Shown: positions 34,412-43,812, numbered from the stretch's first letter. The stretch: DNA of 59,116 nucleotides from Duncaniella sp. (GCA_023664955.1 JAMPEV010000001.1:1429563-1488678); one strand, 5' to 3'. Translations and numbers: made by a program. The notes: generated by a model from the sequence alone, not told the origin.

Positions 34412-35032
34412 ATGAAGCGTAAACTTTTCACTCTTATTATAACTATCATTACATTGTGTTTTGCCACAGAGGTCAACGCCCAGTTCCGCTGGGGTGCCAC
34501 GGCTGGTGTCAATATCAACGACATGAAATTCAAGCAGGATTTGTTTACTGTCGATCAGGCAGTGGGTGGATCGGCCGGTGTTCGCGCCGAAATGATGTTC
34601 CCGGGTATCGGCTTCGGATTGGACTTAGGGCTTATGTATGAGCAGCGAGGTGCTACATTACACATGGGCGAAAAGCTTATGTGGGAATCACAAGGTTACG
34701 GCAAGGAACGCCTGTATATCCACTACATCGACATACCTTTCCATTTGAAGTTTAAATACACACGCCTTCAGGGTCTTGAAGATTACGTAGCGCCATTTGT
34801 ATATGGAGGTCCCACTTTCGGCATTCAGGCCGGACACAGCAAATGCGATGCCATTGACTTTTCGGGTGGAGAAATTGCCCTCACAGCCGGTGCTGGCGTT
34901 GAGCTTTACAAGCGTTGGCAAGTCTCCGCCTCATACACATGGGGCATGACCTATGCGTTAAAGACTGTTCAACTCAAAGACTTCAGCGCACAAAACCGCA
35001 CTTGGGACATCCGTGTGACCTATTTCTTCTAA
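34412..35032 (+). CDS. PorT-like outer-membrane beta-barrel protein
   Basis: 206 residues. A signal peptide (MKRKLFTLIITIITLCFATEVNAQ) leads alternating aromatic/glycine-rich strands: FRWGATAGVNINDM at the mature N-terminus, GIGFGLDLGLMYEQRG, HYIDIPFHLKFKY, VAPFVYGGPTFGI, WQVSASYTWGMTYALK. It ends in YFF, the terminal aromatic expected for outer-membrane insertion. The pattern fits the small eight-stranded OMP_b-brl_2/PorT-like family. Function is unknown; family members have roles from secretion to structural barrels. Confidence 0.85.
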   Translation: MKRKLFTLIITIITLCFATEVNAQFRWGATAGVNINDMKFKQDLFTVDQAVGGSAGVRAEMMFPGIGFGLDLGLMYEQRGATLHMGEKLMWESQGYGKERLYIHYIDIPFHLKFKYTRLQGLEDYVAPFVYGGPTFGIQAGHSKCDAIDFSGGEIALTAGAGVELYKRWQVSASYTWGMTYALKTVQLKDFSAQNRTWDIRVTYFF

Positions 35033-35201
35033 CAGAACCTCAAATCCGTTAATAGCCGTCAATTCTGATAGCACATGTTTTAATTCGCATTGGTTGAAAT
35101 CCCGATACACCAGAATATCTTTCAGCTTTCGCGTATGTCATTAAGCCGGTTTAAGCTACAATTCAAGCTTGTTGTAGTAAGTAGGTAATTAGTAAAAAGC
35201 A

Positions 35202-35238
35202 ATAACTGTGAAATCATCGGTTTAGATTTCACAGTTAT
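35202..35238 (-). terminator. Hairpin terminator
   Basis: ATAACTGTGAAATC (35202-35215) pairs perfectly with GATTTCACAGTTAT (35225-35238). On the minus strand it is followed by TGCTTTTTACT, so it fits the end of the small lipoprotein frame; it may also stop the barrel transcript. Confidence 0.7.
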
Positions 35239-35251
35239 GTTTCATTACAAT

Positions 35252-35467
35252 TCAACGAGGAGAATCCAAATTACACAGACGAATATACTTTCTGAAGTTG
35301 TCTAAACTTATTACATCATTGATGCGTAACTGGCTTTCGAATTTTGAGACAACGATTTTGCGCTCGGTCTGGAGACTCGGCTCCTCAACTTGTGTGCATG
35401 AAGAGTAGTTCATCGCTACAATTGTGACAATCAACAAAAGGCGCACTTTTCTAAACTATGTTTTCAT
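35252..35467 (-). pseudogene. Small lipoprotein gene with an early in-frame stop
   Basis: From an ATG at 35467 the minus strand reads Met-Lys-Thr, a TAG stop, then FRKVRLLLIVTIVAMNYSSC and a further 49 residues to a stop at 35252. Ignoring the TAG, this is a typical lipoprotein start (basic residues, hydrophobic run, then Ser-Ser-Cys). A GTG at 35446 could still start a 64-residue protein, so it may be functional or newly broken. The mature part (TQVEEPSLQTERKIVVSKFESQL) matches no family I recognise. A clear terminator follows. The 606-base gap around it (35033-35638) holds nothing else I can support. Confidence 0.4.
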
Positions 35468-35638
35468 GGAAAAATTTATTTAAATGGTTTAATTATAGTG
35501 GCGGTTACTATAAAAACAATACTTACTTCAAAAACGACAAAGGCAGGTAAGGTAATCCTTAACTTGCGAAATTAAACATTTTTCACAACGAAACAAAAAC
35601 ATTTCGCAAAATATAAAATATTTCTACAAATGTTAATT

Positions 35639-37201
35639 TCAAGAGTGAAGATATTCAGCCACGGCCGATGCGGCACGGTCGCCATCAATGGCGGCTGAAA
35701 CTATTCCACCGGCATAGCCAGCCCCCTCCCCACAGGGGAAAAGACCTTTGAATTTGACATGAGACAATGACTCCGGGTCACGCGGAATGCGTACCGGTGA
35801 CGATGTGCGTGTCTCAGCTCCGATTAGCACAGCCTCGTTGGTCAAGAAGCCACGGTTTTTCTTGTCAAAATCCTTGAATCCTGCCTGCAAACGGCGAGCT
35901 ATCCCCTTGGGCAGCAGTTTATCGATGCGCGCAGGATGAATACCCGGGGCATAAGAAGTGTCCGGAAGCGATGTTGACGGCTTAGAATTCACGAAATCCA
36001 TCATGCGTTGAGCCGGGGCGTTTTGGGTATGACCTGCTTCCTCCCAGAAATCACGCTCAATTTTCTCCTGAAAATGCATCATCTTCAAGGTATTGTCATC
36101 ATCAATATCGGGTACATCCTCCGGAAGAATTTCCACAACCATACCTGAATTAGCCCAACGAGTGCCTCGATTTGACGGCGACATACCATTGACCACAAGC
36201 TGGAAATCGTCGCTTGCCGCAGGGATGATAAATCCACCAGGACACATGCAAAAAGAGTACACGCCACGGTCATCAACACGCGTCAGCATAGTATATTCAG
36301 CCGCCGGAAGATAATTGCCGCGACCGTTTTTCGAGTGGTAACGCAGACAGTCAATCAACTTTTGAGGATGTTCCAATCTCACCCCTATTGCCAACCCTTT
36401 GGGTTCCATCGCAACTCCCTGGCCTTTCAACATACGATAAACATCACGGGCTGAATGTCCGGTAGCCAGAATCACGGGACCGTGAAATTCCTCTCCGGAA
36501 GAAGTAACCACACCCCCTACCGTGCCATTATTCACAATCAATCCGGTGACGCGAGTGTTAAATCTCACATCCCCTCCCGAATCCAAAATCGTATTGCGAA
36601 TACCCTTTATGACATCCGGCAGCTTATCAGTGCCGATATGGGGATGGGCATCCACAAGGATATTTTCATTAGCTCCATGCTGGGCAAAAATATGCAGAAT
36701 CTTATCAACCGGGCCCCTCTTCTTGCTTCTTGTGTAGAGCTTGCCATCGGAATATGCCCCTGCCCCACCCTCGCCGAAACAATAATTCGAGTCGGGGTTC
36801 ACCACATTTTCACGTGCGATATTTGCCATGTCCTTTCGGCGTGAATCCACATCCTTGCCTCGTTCGAGCACCACTGGTCGAAGCCCCAACTCAATGAGAC
36901 GCAGGGCAGCAAAAAGACCTGCCGGTCCGGCTCCTACCACTATAACTTGCTTACCCTCAGCAACGTTGCCATAGCGTATCGGTCGAACAAGTGAGGCATT
37001 CTCAGGCACCTCGTCAATATATACCTTTACCGACAGATTCACCATCACATTACGCTGACGTGCGTCAATCGAGCGGCGTGTTATGGTGATATGTTTTATG
37101 CGATTGGCATCTATGCCTAAATTCGTTGAAATAGTAGCCTTAAGGAGCATCTCCTCATGAGCAGTGCGCGGATCTATGCGCAGTTCTAAAGTATCTATCA
37201 T
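35639..37201 (-). CDS. FAD-dependent oxidoreductase (COG2509-type)
   Basis: 520 residues. An N-terminal about 85-residue region (ISTNLGIDANRIKHITITRRSIDARQ) precedes the FAD-binding loop VVGAGPAGLFAALRLIELG and VVLERGKDVDSRRKD. Later come the family blocks NYCFGEGGAGAYSDGKLYTR, LATGHSARDVYRML, YSFCMCPGGFIIPA and the C-terminal LFPCGEGAGYAGGIVSAAIDG, all typical of COG2509 dehydrogenases found across Bacteroidota and Firmicutes. The physiological substrate is unknown. Its ATG overlaps the stop of the MATE gene by four bases, so translation is coupled. Confidence 0.88.
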   Translation of the reverse strand: MIDTLELRIDPRTAHEEMLLKATISTNLGIDANRIKHITITRRSIDARQRNVMVNLSVKVYIDEVPENASLVRPIRYGNVAEGKQVIVVGAGPAGLFAALRLIELGLRPVVLERGKDVDSRRKDMANIARENVVNPDSNYCFGEGGAGAYSDGKLYTRSKKRGPVDKILHIFAQHGANENILVDAHPHIGTDKLPDVIKGIRNTILDSGGDVRFNTRVTGLIVNNGTVGGVVTSSGEEFHGPVILATGHSARDVYRMLKGQGVAMEPKGLAIGVRLEHPQKLIDCLRYHSKNGRGNYLPAAEYTMLTRVDDRGVYSFCMCPGGFIIPAASDDFQLVVNGMSPSNRGTRWANSGMVVEILPEDVPDIDDDNTLKMMHFQEKIERDFWEEAGHTQNAPAQRMMDFVNSKPSTSLPDTSYAPGIHPARIDKLLPKGIARRLQAGFKDFDKKNRGFLTNEAVLIGAETRTSSPVRIPRDPESLSHVKFKGLFPCGEGAGYAGGIVSAAIDGDRAASAVAEYLHS

Positions 37202-38577
37202 TGCACTGATTTTTCCATTTTACTCATCACATGTTTCATCCACCACCAAAGTGTCACAATAGCAACAAAGAATGCAATTATGTCAGACCCGGCCATCGAA
37301 GCCCACACACCGTCGATACCCCAAATTCTTGGCAAGAAAATCAAGAACGGAATGAGGAACAGAAGCTGACGCGTGAGCGACAGGAAGATCGACATTTTCG
37401 GCTTACCCACACTCTGGAAGAAATTCTGAATCACTATCTGGCAGCCTACCACCGGATAGCAGATAAAATATATCCTGAAACCTTCACGTGATAATCGTAT
37501 CAAAGTTTCGTCGGTGGTGAATAGCGAGGTGACAGTGTCGGGGAAAGCTTCACTGACTATCCATCCCACACTCGTGATAGCCAATCCAATCCATATACCA
37601 AGACGCAACGTGCGCCTCACTCTGTCATAGTTACCCGCACCGATATTATAACCGAGTATCGGTTGCATACCCTGAGTGACACCAAACACTATCATAACAA
37701 AGAACATGGTGGTGCGGTTGAGAATACCATAGGCACCTACCGCTAGATTACCATCGTCACCTCCGTAGTCGAGCAACGCACGGTTGATGAAAATCACCAC
37801 CACGCAAGCGCATACATTCATAAGAAAAGGTGACAAGCCGATTGCATAAATTCGTTTAATTATGGACCATGTCAACCAGCGGTTTTCACGCTTGAAGTGT
37901 ATTGAGCTATTTTTAGACAAGAAATGGTGAAGCACCCAAATGAAAGCAGCCGACTGTCCACATACAGTGGCTATCGCAGCTCCCTTAATCCCCCATCCCA
38001 GAGTGAAAATAAATATCGGGGCAAGGATGAGATTCACCACCACCGAAAGCAGAGCCGATACCATAGCCTTCTTCGGATATCCGGTCGCACGCATGAGATT
38101 ATTTAGTCCGATAAACACATATGATATAGGTGTGCCATACAGAATCACCTCCATAAACTCCCTAGCGTAAATTATTGTAGCGTCAGTTGCACCGAAGAAG
38201 TAAAGGATCGGATCGAGAAATATCAATGTGAGACCACCGAATACCACCGAATGAATCAATGCGAGTGTCATCACATTATTGACCACATCAGTGGCACGGT
38301 CATAATTCTTCTGACCAAGAAATATGGAACTTATGGTAGCTCCGCCTGCAGCAATCAACATCACGAAAGCGGCCACAAGGTTCATCAAAGGGAAAGTAAT
38401 AGCAAGTCCGGCAATAGCCATTGGTCCCACACCTCTGCCTATAAAAATACTGTCGATTATATTATAAAGAGATGTGGCGACGCTCGCTATGATAGCCGGT
38501 ACGGAATATTGCGTCAATAATTTCCCTATCGTGCTTTTGCCTAAATCCTCTGTTGATGTGCTCGCAGTTACTGCCAT
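37198..38577 (-). CDS. MATE-family efflux transporter
   Basis: 459 residues, about 12 membrane helices in two bundles of six. Visible: the N-terminal LGKSTIGKLLTQYSVPAIIASVATSLYNIIDSIF in pieces, GVGPMAIAGLAITFPLMNLVAAFVMLIAAGGATISS, GLNNLMRATGYPKKAM, and in the second half the matching GVTQGMQPILGYNIGAG and FFQSVGKPKMSIFLSL. MATE proteins export drugs or metabolites using proton or sodium gradients. A TAATTTTG -7 box lies upstream. It is translationally coupled (ATGA overlap) to the FAD enzyme, suggesting that an oxidised product or toxic compound links the two. Confidence 0.92.
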   Translation of the reverse strand: MAVTASTSTEDLGKSTIGKLLTQYSVPAIIASVATSLYNIIDSIFIGRGVGPMAIAGLAITFPLMNLVAAFVMLIAAGGATISSIFLGQKNYDRATDVVNNVMTLALIHSVVFGGLTLIFLDPILYFFGATDATIIYAREFMEVILYGTPISYVFIGLNNLMRATGYPKKAMVSALLSVVVNLILAPIFIFTLGWGIKGAAIATVCGQSAAFIWVLHHFLSKNSSIHFKRENRWLTWSIIKRIYAIGLSPFLMNVCACVVVIFINRALLDYGGDDGNLAVGAYGILNRTTMFFVMIVFGVTQGMQPILGYNIGAGNYDRVRRTLRLGIWIGLAITSVGWIVSEAFPDTVTSLFTTDETLIRLSREGFRIYFICYPVVGCQIVIQNFFQSVGKPKMSIFLSLTRQLLFLIPFLIFLPRIWGIDGVWASMAGSDIIAFFVAIVTLWWWMKHVMSKMEKSVQ

Positions 38578-38671
38578 CTGTTATTCTTGATTATTGTTGA
38601 TACCGTGATAAGCGACCAATTAAAATCTATATGGTCGAAATGATGATTATCGAGAGATGGTTTTCCGTCTG

Positions 38672-38679
38672 CAAAATTA
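38672..38679 (-). promoter_or_regulatory. -7 element for the MATE-FAD operon
   Basis: Minus strand TAATTTTG followed by CAG, about 95 bases before the MATE start; no clear -33 box. Confidence 0.4.
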
Positions 38680-38765
38680 GCAACTTTACATCACACCTCT
38701 TTAGGTTGTAAAAAATATTTAAGCAAAAAGTTCATCAAGGGCTGGATTAATTTGTATTTTTACCC

Positions 38766-38801
38766 ACCACTCTCATTCCGGCAAGACGGAATGGGAGTGG
38801 T
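38766..38801 (-). terminator. Stem-loop after the AlbA_2 protein gene
   Basis: Fifteen-base arms (38766-38780 and 38787-38801) with one wobble and a six-base loop. T-runs are absent on both sides, so efficiency is uncertain. Confidence 0.5.
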
Positions 38802-38868
38802 AATTCTATACGAAAGAGCAGTCGTGGACTATTTCAGCAATTCAACAAACATGAGATGACAGCATATA

Positions 38869-41800
38869 TCATTCCGGCTTGGCGGCAAATTCGCTTACTT
38901 GCTGCTGGATAGTTTCAACAACTGTGGCTCCTTGGTTGATGTTAAGTTTTCGTCCCGGTATACGTTTCTGAGCTGAATATTCAGTAATCTTGTTGTAATA
39001 AAACTCAGCTTTATCCTTGTCGATAACATCCTGCCATAAAGTAACATAATGGCTATCAACAATCGTCTTACCTTTTGAGTTGGGGTATTGCGACTCCGGA
39101 ATATCCTCCACTGCATCAACACGGTTGAAAGCCAGTCCGCTCTCAACGTGCTGGAGGAAAGTCAGCAATTGCATATCACGCGAAGCCACATTAGCATGAA
39201 TAAGTTTCTGCCCCTTTAGCAAAGCTACAGGCTTATTCTCAGGCGTAGCAGCAATTTTCTCAAGTGGAATCTTGACAACAGTACCGCCATCGTATCCGAG
39301 CACGAGATACCCATCCATCTCTTTATCGTTGATAGCAAGCGCGAGAGTCACGTTATCAGCAGCGTCTCCCCATGTATCGTCAACGGTGATTCGGAACGTA
39401 TTGTCATCCTGGAAGTAGATGTAAAATGACGGATGAACGAAACCCGGGAAACCGTCATGTAACACGTTTAGGCGATGCGTGCCGGTCTGGACACGATTTC
39501 TATTCTCCTCAGTTTCAGTAGTAGCGATTAACTGAGCAGGAGTTGGCGGAGTTGATGAAGTGTCGATTGCAGGTATAGGCTTTTGTTCCGGTCTCTCCAT
39601 TTCCGACTTTTCAACTATGTATGACTGACGTTGTTGCTGACGGATGAAGTTACGGTATTTCTCCCTACGTTCTGACAGATAATCAGTGAGGTCATCGTTC
39701 AGTTTTGGCCGTGTGGACGAGCCGTTTCTCACAAAATATACACCATCAAGCTTCTGAGGAGTTTCAAGCGGCTGAATATCCACACGGATGACACCCTTGC
39801 GTGATTCATGGTCGGTGGTGATATTTATAACATCCTCCGCACGTCCGGTGAGCCTATTGTGTATAGCATTTTGGAGGTCTACTTTCATAGCATCGAGAGT
39901 CTCCTTCTTGCCTTTTCCCCTTCTGAAACGCTTGTCATCTTCCAAGCCACACTCATAGCCAGCATCATTTACACCTATATAAAGAGTGCCCCCGTAGGCA
40001 TTGAGAAAGCCACAGATAATTTGCAGAATTTCCCTCTCCTGTTGTGCAGGTTTAGGCATCATGCGATCTTCCTTCTTATTTGTGTATACGAGGCTCGACT
40101 TGAATTCCGTGAATAAATCCTCCTCGCCGTAGTATTTCAATTCCTCATCGCGTGAATTGAGATTCAGTATCCCGGCAATTGAGGTCATAATTTCTTTCCG
40201 GGTACCATTGAACCTCTCATCCTCAGGGAGAATATTGAGAGAAATAACCATGCTTGCAAGTGATTTCTCGTTCTCATCGGAATCTTCGCTCGACAATTGC
40301 CATAGATATTCATTTTTCTCCGGGCGCCCGATAGAGCCAACTATGTCAAGCTTGGTGAAGAGCTTCTGGAGGATGGGATGACCTGCCACCTCAGTTTGAA
40401 GTTCTTCAAGATTATCATGGTCGATACTTCGGTTGCGTGCGAAGAACTGAAGATGCTTTAGCAATTTTTGGTGCAGTCGTATTTCATCGTAAATATCATC
40501 ACGACCGGCACATTTAGCAAGAAGCGAAGCAAAGCCAAGATAATTAAACGCATTGATATATTCACGTTCGGCATAAGCCTTGCGCTGAAACATCATAATG
40601 ACTTCACATACATCCTCCTCGCTCATTATTTCCTGAGCCTCTGCTACTTCAATATTCTCTTCTTCCTCTTCCGCATCAAAAGCCGGTTCGCCAAGGGCCT
40701 GCATCAGGTTGCGGAACGGCTCAGTTTTGGAAGGCTCATTATCAGGGTCAGAAATATAGCTTACAAATTCGCCGTTCATAAACTGCATTAAGGAATTCTG
40801 ACGGTCAGTGTTCTTGCCAAGGTACTCAACTTCAATCTTTGATCCGGTTTTGAAATTGGCAGTTGCGTTATCGAAAGGGACGAGGAGCGAGTAGCCTCTG
40901 TCGGATAGACAGATATATCGCTTATTGGTCTTGTCAATATCCATAATGGTAGCTATGGACTTTTCACAAAGCACAGCGTTGTTAATTAGGAACTCGTCAA
41001 TCTCACGTTTCATTGTGAAAACGTTTTCCTCACCGCTGTTTTTCACCTTAGCAGGATATACGAGAGGATTGCCATTCTCATCCTTGAAGATTGTCATATC
41101 ACCGTTAAAAGCCACAAAGTCAGTCTCATCCATCCATGAAAGCATATCCTCTTTGCAACAAGTCAACCATCCTTCACCCTTAAGATCATCATCTACAATC
41201 ACACAATGGAACCGGAGCTGATGTTCAAAAGATTTCGTCCTGTCAATGTCATAATCATCAATCATTATATACACTTCTTCGCCATCCTCCGGACTACGCT
41301 TTGTCTCCTTGACCGATTCTGTGACAGTATCACGCTGGGTAAATAAGGCACTTTGGATTGAAGCCCACATCTCCTCAAAGGCATTGATATCCTTCATCTT
41401 CCGGGCACCGGGGGTGGATATCTCTCCATCTACATATACCGTAGGTGAAAGCCATGATAGCATATTGTTGGGGAGAACACTTTTACCGCCCTTTTGACGG
41501 ATTGAGATAGAGGTCTGCCCAAGTTCAATGGTCACATTATTGGAAAGATAAACCTTTGGGGGAAGTTGTGAGAGAAGAAGCCCTTTTGAGTGCGATGCTT
41601 TTTCCTGCAAAAGCTGGAAGCGAGAAGTATCCTCCCATGTGAATTCGGCATAAAATTCCTGACCAAGGATAGCCCCTACCGCCTTGTAAAGCAGGTCATC
41701 GACATCGTTGGTACGGAAGTTGGAGAGATACCTGTAAAGCATCGTCCGGTTGTGGGCAAGGTCGATATTATCATTGCGTTTTGCGAGGAGCGACTGAATG

Positions 41801-42963
41801 GCGATTGAGCGGATTATACGATTCATCTGCTGGTTGCTCGCCAGTTCTTCATTGGCAGGGAGTGCATTGACAAGGTTACAGTTTTCTGAAATATAAATCT
41901 CGAGTTGCCCCACGAGTGCGCTACGGAACGGTTCCTCTTTCCAATTGGATATCGGCCATGAATGTAGAGCCTCAAACAACTGATTCATACGGCTTTGAAT
42001 GAGTTCTGGACGCAATCGTAAGATGGTCATCATGATTCGGAACTGACGTGAAGGTCGATATAGGAAACCTGAATTCTTCAGATTCTCGAAAATGCTGTCA
42101 ATGAATTCCTCATCCTCCTTATTGGATATCATGTGGGCAGCCTCCGAAAACTGTTCAAATTGTTCCACAAGTCCCGATAACTGTTTTTGCAAGAGTGCTC
42201 GTTGTTCAGGATTTATAGTTTTCAAGTAGTTACTCTTTTGAATAATATACAAGGCTATATCACGAGCCATATCCATGAATGAAAGAAGTTTCCTCCAATC
42301 CTTTTCCTGATTTCGAGCTTGAATGAGGAGATCGGTAATCGAAGCAGCATAGTTTTTCAAGAGAGTGAAAATCCATCGTGGCTCGGACCTACTGATTTGT
42401 CGTGCCACGTCCTCATATCCGGGTGTCACTTCAATCCAAGAGAGGAGTGACTGAGAGTGCCGAGGATTTCTGTTAATCCTTCTAAGCCAAGAGTCTATGC
42501 CCACGAAAGGAAGATTCATCTCCTGTGCTAACAGACCGGCGTATCTCAATGACACGTAAGCATTTTCTATTTTATGGATTTTACATTTTACTATTTGACC
42601 TCTCGTCAGCGAAGATGGGGCATTGTAGAGTGAAAAAAACAGTCCATTATCATCTTCCACATCGAAGTTTCCCGGCTTACCTATCTTTTTCCCTTTAATC
42701 TTAAAATCATACTCCTCTCCCTCCTTATAGAACATTCGGATAATGACCGAAAGATCTTGCCTGAGATAAACATATCCATCTTTTATATCTTTGATATAAA
42801 TATCCAGAGTGTCGGGTATCGGCCTATCCTTCTGAAATTTCAGTTTTGGAATGCTGTATTCTTCTCCATCATCGGTTTTAACAACAAAATAATTAAATCT
42901 CGACTTCTCCTTGTCGAGCGGTAACGTGCAATGCTCGTTAATTTTAAAATCTGTTGAATTCAT
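38869..42963 (-). CDS. 1364-residue protein with OB/S1-like modules and a Schlafen-type AlbA_2 domain
   Basis: The start is the ATG at 42963 (MNSTDFKINEH); an upstream TTG is not credible. Residues about 40-145 hold two short beta modules (IKDGYVYLRQDLSVII; RGQIVKCKIHKIENAYVSLRYAG) like S1/OB folds. Residues about 145-500 are mostly helical. About 690-740 is a third OB-like stretch (TGSKIEVEYLGKN). Residues about 940-1110 are an AlbA_2 (Schlafen-like) domain: DLFTEFKSSLVY, EREILQIICGFLNAYGGTLYIGVND, then GVYFVRNGSSTRP. A Pro/Thr linker (about 1130-1165) leads to a C-terminal beta-rich domain (DGYLVLGYDGGTVVKIPL). AlbA_2 domains bind, and in animal Schlafens cleave, RNA. A role in RNA processing or defence is inference. 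Neighbours are unrelated. Confidence 0.75.
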   Translation of the reverse strand: MNSTDFKINEHCTLPLDKEKSRFNYFVVKTDDGEEYSIPKLKFQKDRPIPDTLDIYIKDIKDGYVYLRQDLSVIIRMFYKEGEEYDFKIKGKKIGKPGNFDVEDDNGLFFSLYNAPSSLTRGQIVKCKIHKIENAYVSLRYAGLLAQEMNLPFVGIDSWLRRINRNPRHSQSLLSWIEVTPGYEDVARQISRSEPRWIFTLLKNYAASITDLLIQARNQEKDWRKLLSFMDMARDIALYIIQKSNYLKTINPEQRALLQKQLSGLVEQFEQFSEAAHMISNKEDEEFIDSIFENLKNSGFLYRPSRQFRIMMTILRLRPELIQSRMNQLFEALHSWPISNWKEEPFRSALVGQLEIYISENCNLVNALPANEELASNQQMNRIIRSIAIQSLLAKRNDNIDLAHNRTMLYRYLSNFRTNDVDDLLYKAVGAILGQEFYAEFTWEDTSRFQLLQEKASHSKGLLLSQLPPKVYLSNNVTIELGQTSISIRQKGGKSVLPNNMLSWLSPTVYVDGEISTPGARKMKDINAFEEMWASIQSALFTQRDTVTESVKETKRSPEDGEEVYIMIDDYDIDRTKSFEHQLRFHCVIVDDDLKGEGWLTCCKEDMLSWMDETDFVAFNGDMTIFKDENGNPLVYPAKVKNSGEENVFTMKREIDEFLINNAVLCEKSIATIMDIDKTNKRYICLSDRGYSLLVPFDNATANFKTGSKIEVEYLGKNTDRQNSLMQFMNGEFVSYISDPDNEPSKTEPFRNLMQALGEPAFDAEEEEENIEVAEAQEIMSEEDVCEVIMMFQRKAYAEREYINAFNYLGFASLLAKCAGRDDIYDEIRLHQKLLKHLQFFARNRSIDHDNLEELQTEVAGHPILQKLFTKLDIVGSIGRPEKNEYLWQLSSEDSDENEKSLASMVISLNILPEDERFNGTRKEIMTSIAGILNLNSRDEELKYYGEEDLFTEFKSSLVYTNKKEDRMMPKPAQQEREILQIICGFLNAYGGTLYIGVNDAGYECGLEDDKRFRRGKGKKETLDAMKVDLQNAIHNRLTGRAEDVINITTDHESRKGVIRVDIQPLETPQKLDGVYFVRNGSSTRPKLNDDLTDYLSERREKYRNFIRQQQRQSYIVEKSEMERPEQKPIPAIDTSSTPPTPAQLIATTETEENRNRVQTGTHRLNVLHDGFPGFVHPSFYIYFQDDNTFRITVDDTWGDAADNVTLALAINDKEMDGYLVLGYDGGTVVKIPLEKIAATPENKPVALLKGQKLIHANVASRDMQLLTFLQHVESGLAFNRVDAVEDIPESQYPNSKGKTIVDSHYVTLWQDVIDKDKAEFYYNKITEYSAQKRIPGRKLNINQGATVVETIQQQVSEFAAKPE

Positions 42964-43011
42964 GACTGTCAATTAAAAAGTACTATAATAATATTCATTT
43001 AAAACCAAGAA

Positions 43012-43040
43012 AGCTGTCATCGACAGCAGTGATGACGGCT
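43012..43040 (-). terminator. Hairpin after the YhcH-family gene
   Basis: AGCTGTCATC (43012-43021) pairs with GATGACGGCT (43031-43040), one wobble; minus-strand downstream is TTCTTGGTTTTA. Confidence 0.55.
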
Positions 43041-43086
43041 CTCTTGTATATTCGCCTATTTACTAACTGAGGATTAACCTCGCCAA

Positions 43087-43635
43087 TTAATGTATGTATT
43101 CAATTTTGCCTACGATTTTGTGGCTTACCCCGGGATTCTCTTTTGAGCGAACTGAGGGCTGGTGCATATCACTGGGAAAATAGAGGAAGAATAGGTCAGG
43201 AGAAGCCGGGGAGTAAACAATCTCCTCGTCAGTTGAATAATTAGTACGGTCCTTCACGGGGTCGTAGTCGTTGATGGGTGTTACCATACCGGCCAAGCCC
43301 ATAAGTTCGTTTCCCTCATATGTGTATTGGAGGTCGATATAGTTTTTGTGAGCTTCAATTTTGGTATCTATAGCTGACTTGGGAGTATACTCAAGGACGT
43401 TGAACCATAGTTTGCCCTCCTCAATTACAATCTTACCCGGCTGGAGCTTAGATAGGTCAGTCTCCGCAAGGAATTTGAACATCTTATCCCAAATGGGCTT
43501 GTTGAGTTTATATTGATTGGCAAACTCTACAGCATTGATTGACTTGTCGGGGTTAATCTTGCATCCATTAGCCCACTCGCGACTTTCGATCCATTTTTCA
43601 GCATCAGCAACTGTGATATTCTTTTCTATTGACAT
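43087..43635 (-). CDS. YhcH/YjgK/YiaL-family protein
   Basis: 182 residues, a little longer than the about 150-residue E. coli members because of an N-terminal extension (MSIEKNITVADAEKWIESREWANG). The cupin-like core is visible: KIVIEEGKLWFNVLEYTPKS, EAHKNYIDLQYTYEGNELMG, LFFLYFPSDMHQPSV and the C-terminal KIVGKIEYIH, with the His/Glu residues expected for metal binding. Relatives take part in sugar (sialic acid, galactoside) metabolism but the reaction is not established. It precedes the AlbA_2 gene and lies downstream of a GH2 glycosidase, with terminators between each. Confidence 0.85.
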   Translation of the reverse strand: MSIEKNITVADAEKWIESREWANGCKINPDKSINAVEFANQYKLNKPIWDKMFKFLAETDLSKLQPGKIVIEEGKLWFNVLEYTPKSAIDTKIEAHKNYIDLQYTYEGNELMGLAGMVTPINDYDPVKDRTNYSTDEEIVYSPASPDLFFLYFPSDMHQPSVRSKENPGVSHKIVGKIEYIH

Positions 43636-43687
43636 GATATTATACTTAGATTAATATGAAGATATTTTCGGCATAGAATGAATTGTG

Positions 43688-43719
43688 CAAATGTAAGCAA
43701 AAATAACGTGAAATGCAAA
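43688..43719 (-). promoter_or_regulatory. Promoter for the YhcH-family gene
   Basis: Minus strand TTTG (43716-43719), exactly 20 bases, TACATTTG (43688-43695): full consensus, about 45 bases before the start. Confidence 0.65.
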
Positions 43720-43769
43720 CTAAGAGTGTGTCTGGCATGGAGAGAATCTTTTTCGAAGGGAAGGATACA

Positions 43770-43812
43770 CAAAAAAGACCGGGACTGAATCCGTTTTCTG
43801 ACTCAGCCCCGG
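43770..43812 (-). terminator. Intrinsic terminator after the GH2 gene
   Basis: CCGGGACTGA (43779-43788) pairs with TCAGCCCCGG (43803-43812), one mismatch; the minus strand continues TCTTTTTTGTG. Confidence 0.8.

Noticed and set aside
35458-35550. 30-codon plus-strand frame starting MFSWKNLFKWFNYSGGYY
   Set aside because: Chance frame length in AT-rich DNA; no promoter or terminator of its own was found, and it overlaps the lipoprotein start on the other strand. Ribosome profiling would be needed.
38869-43635. Defence island around the AlbA_2 protein
   Set aside because: Flanking genes are an FAD enzyme/MATE pair, a YhcH-family protein and a glycosidase; no nuclease, toxin, integrase or other defence gene is present.
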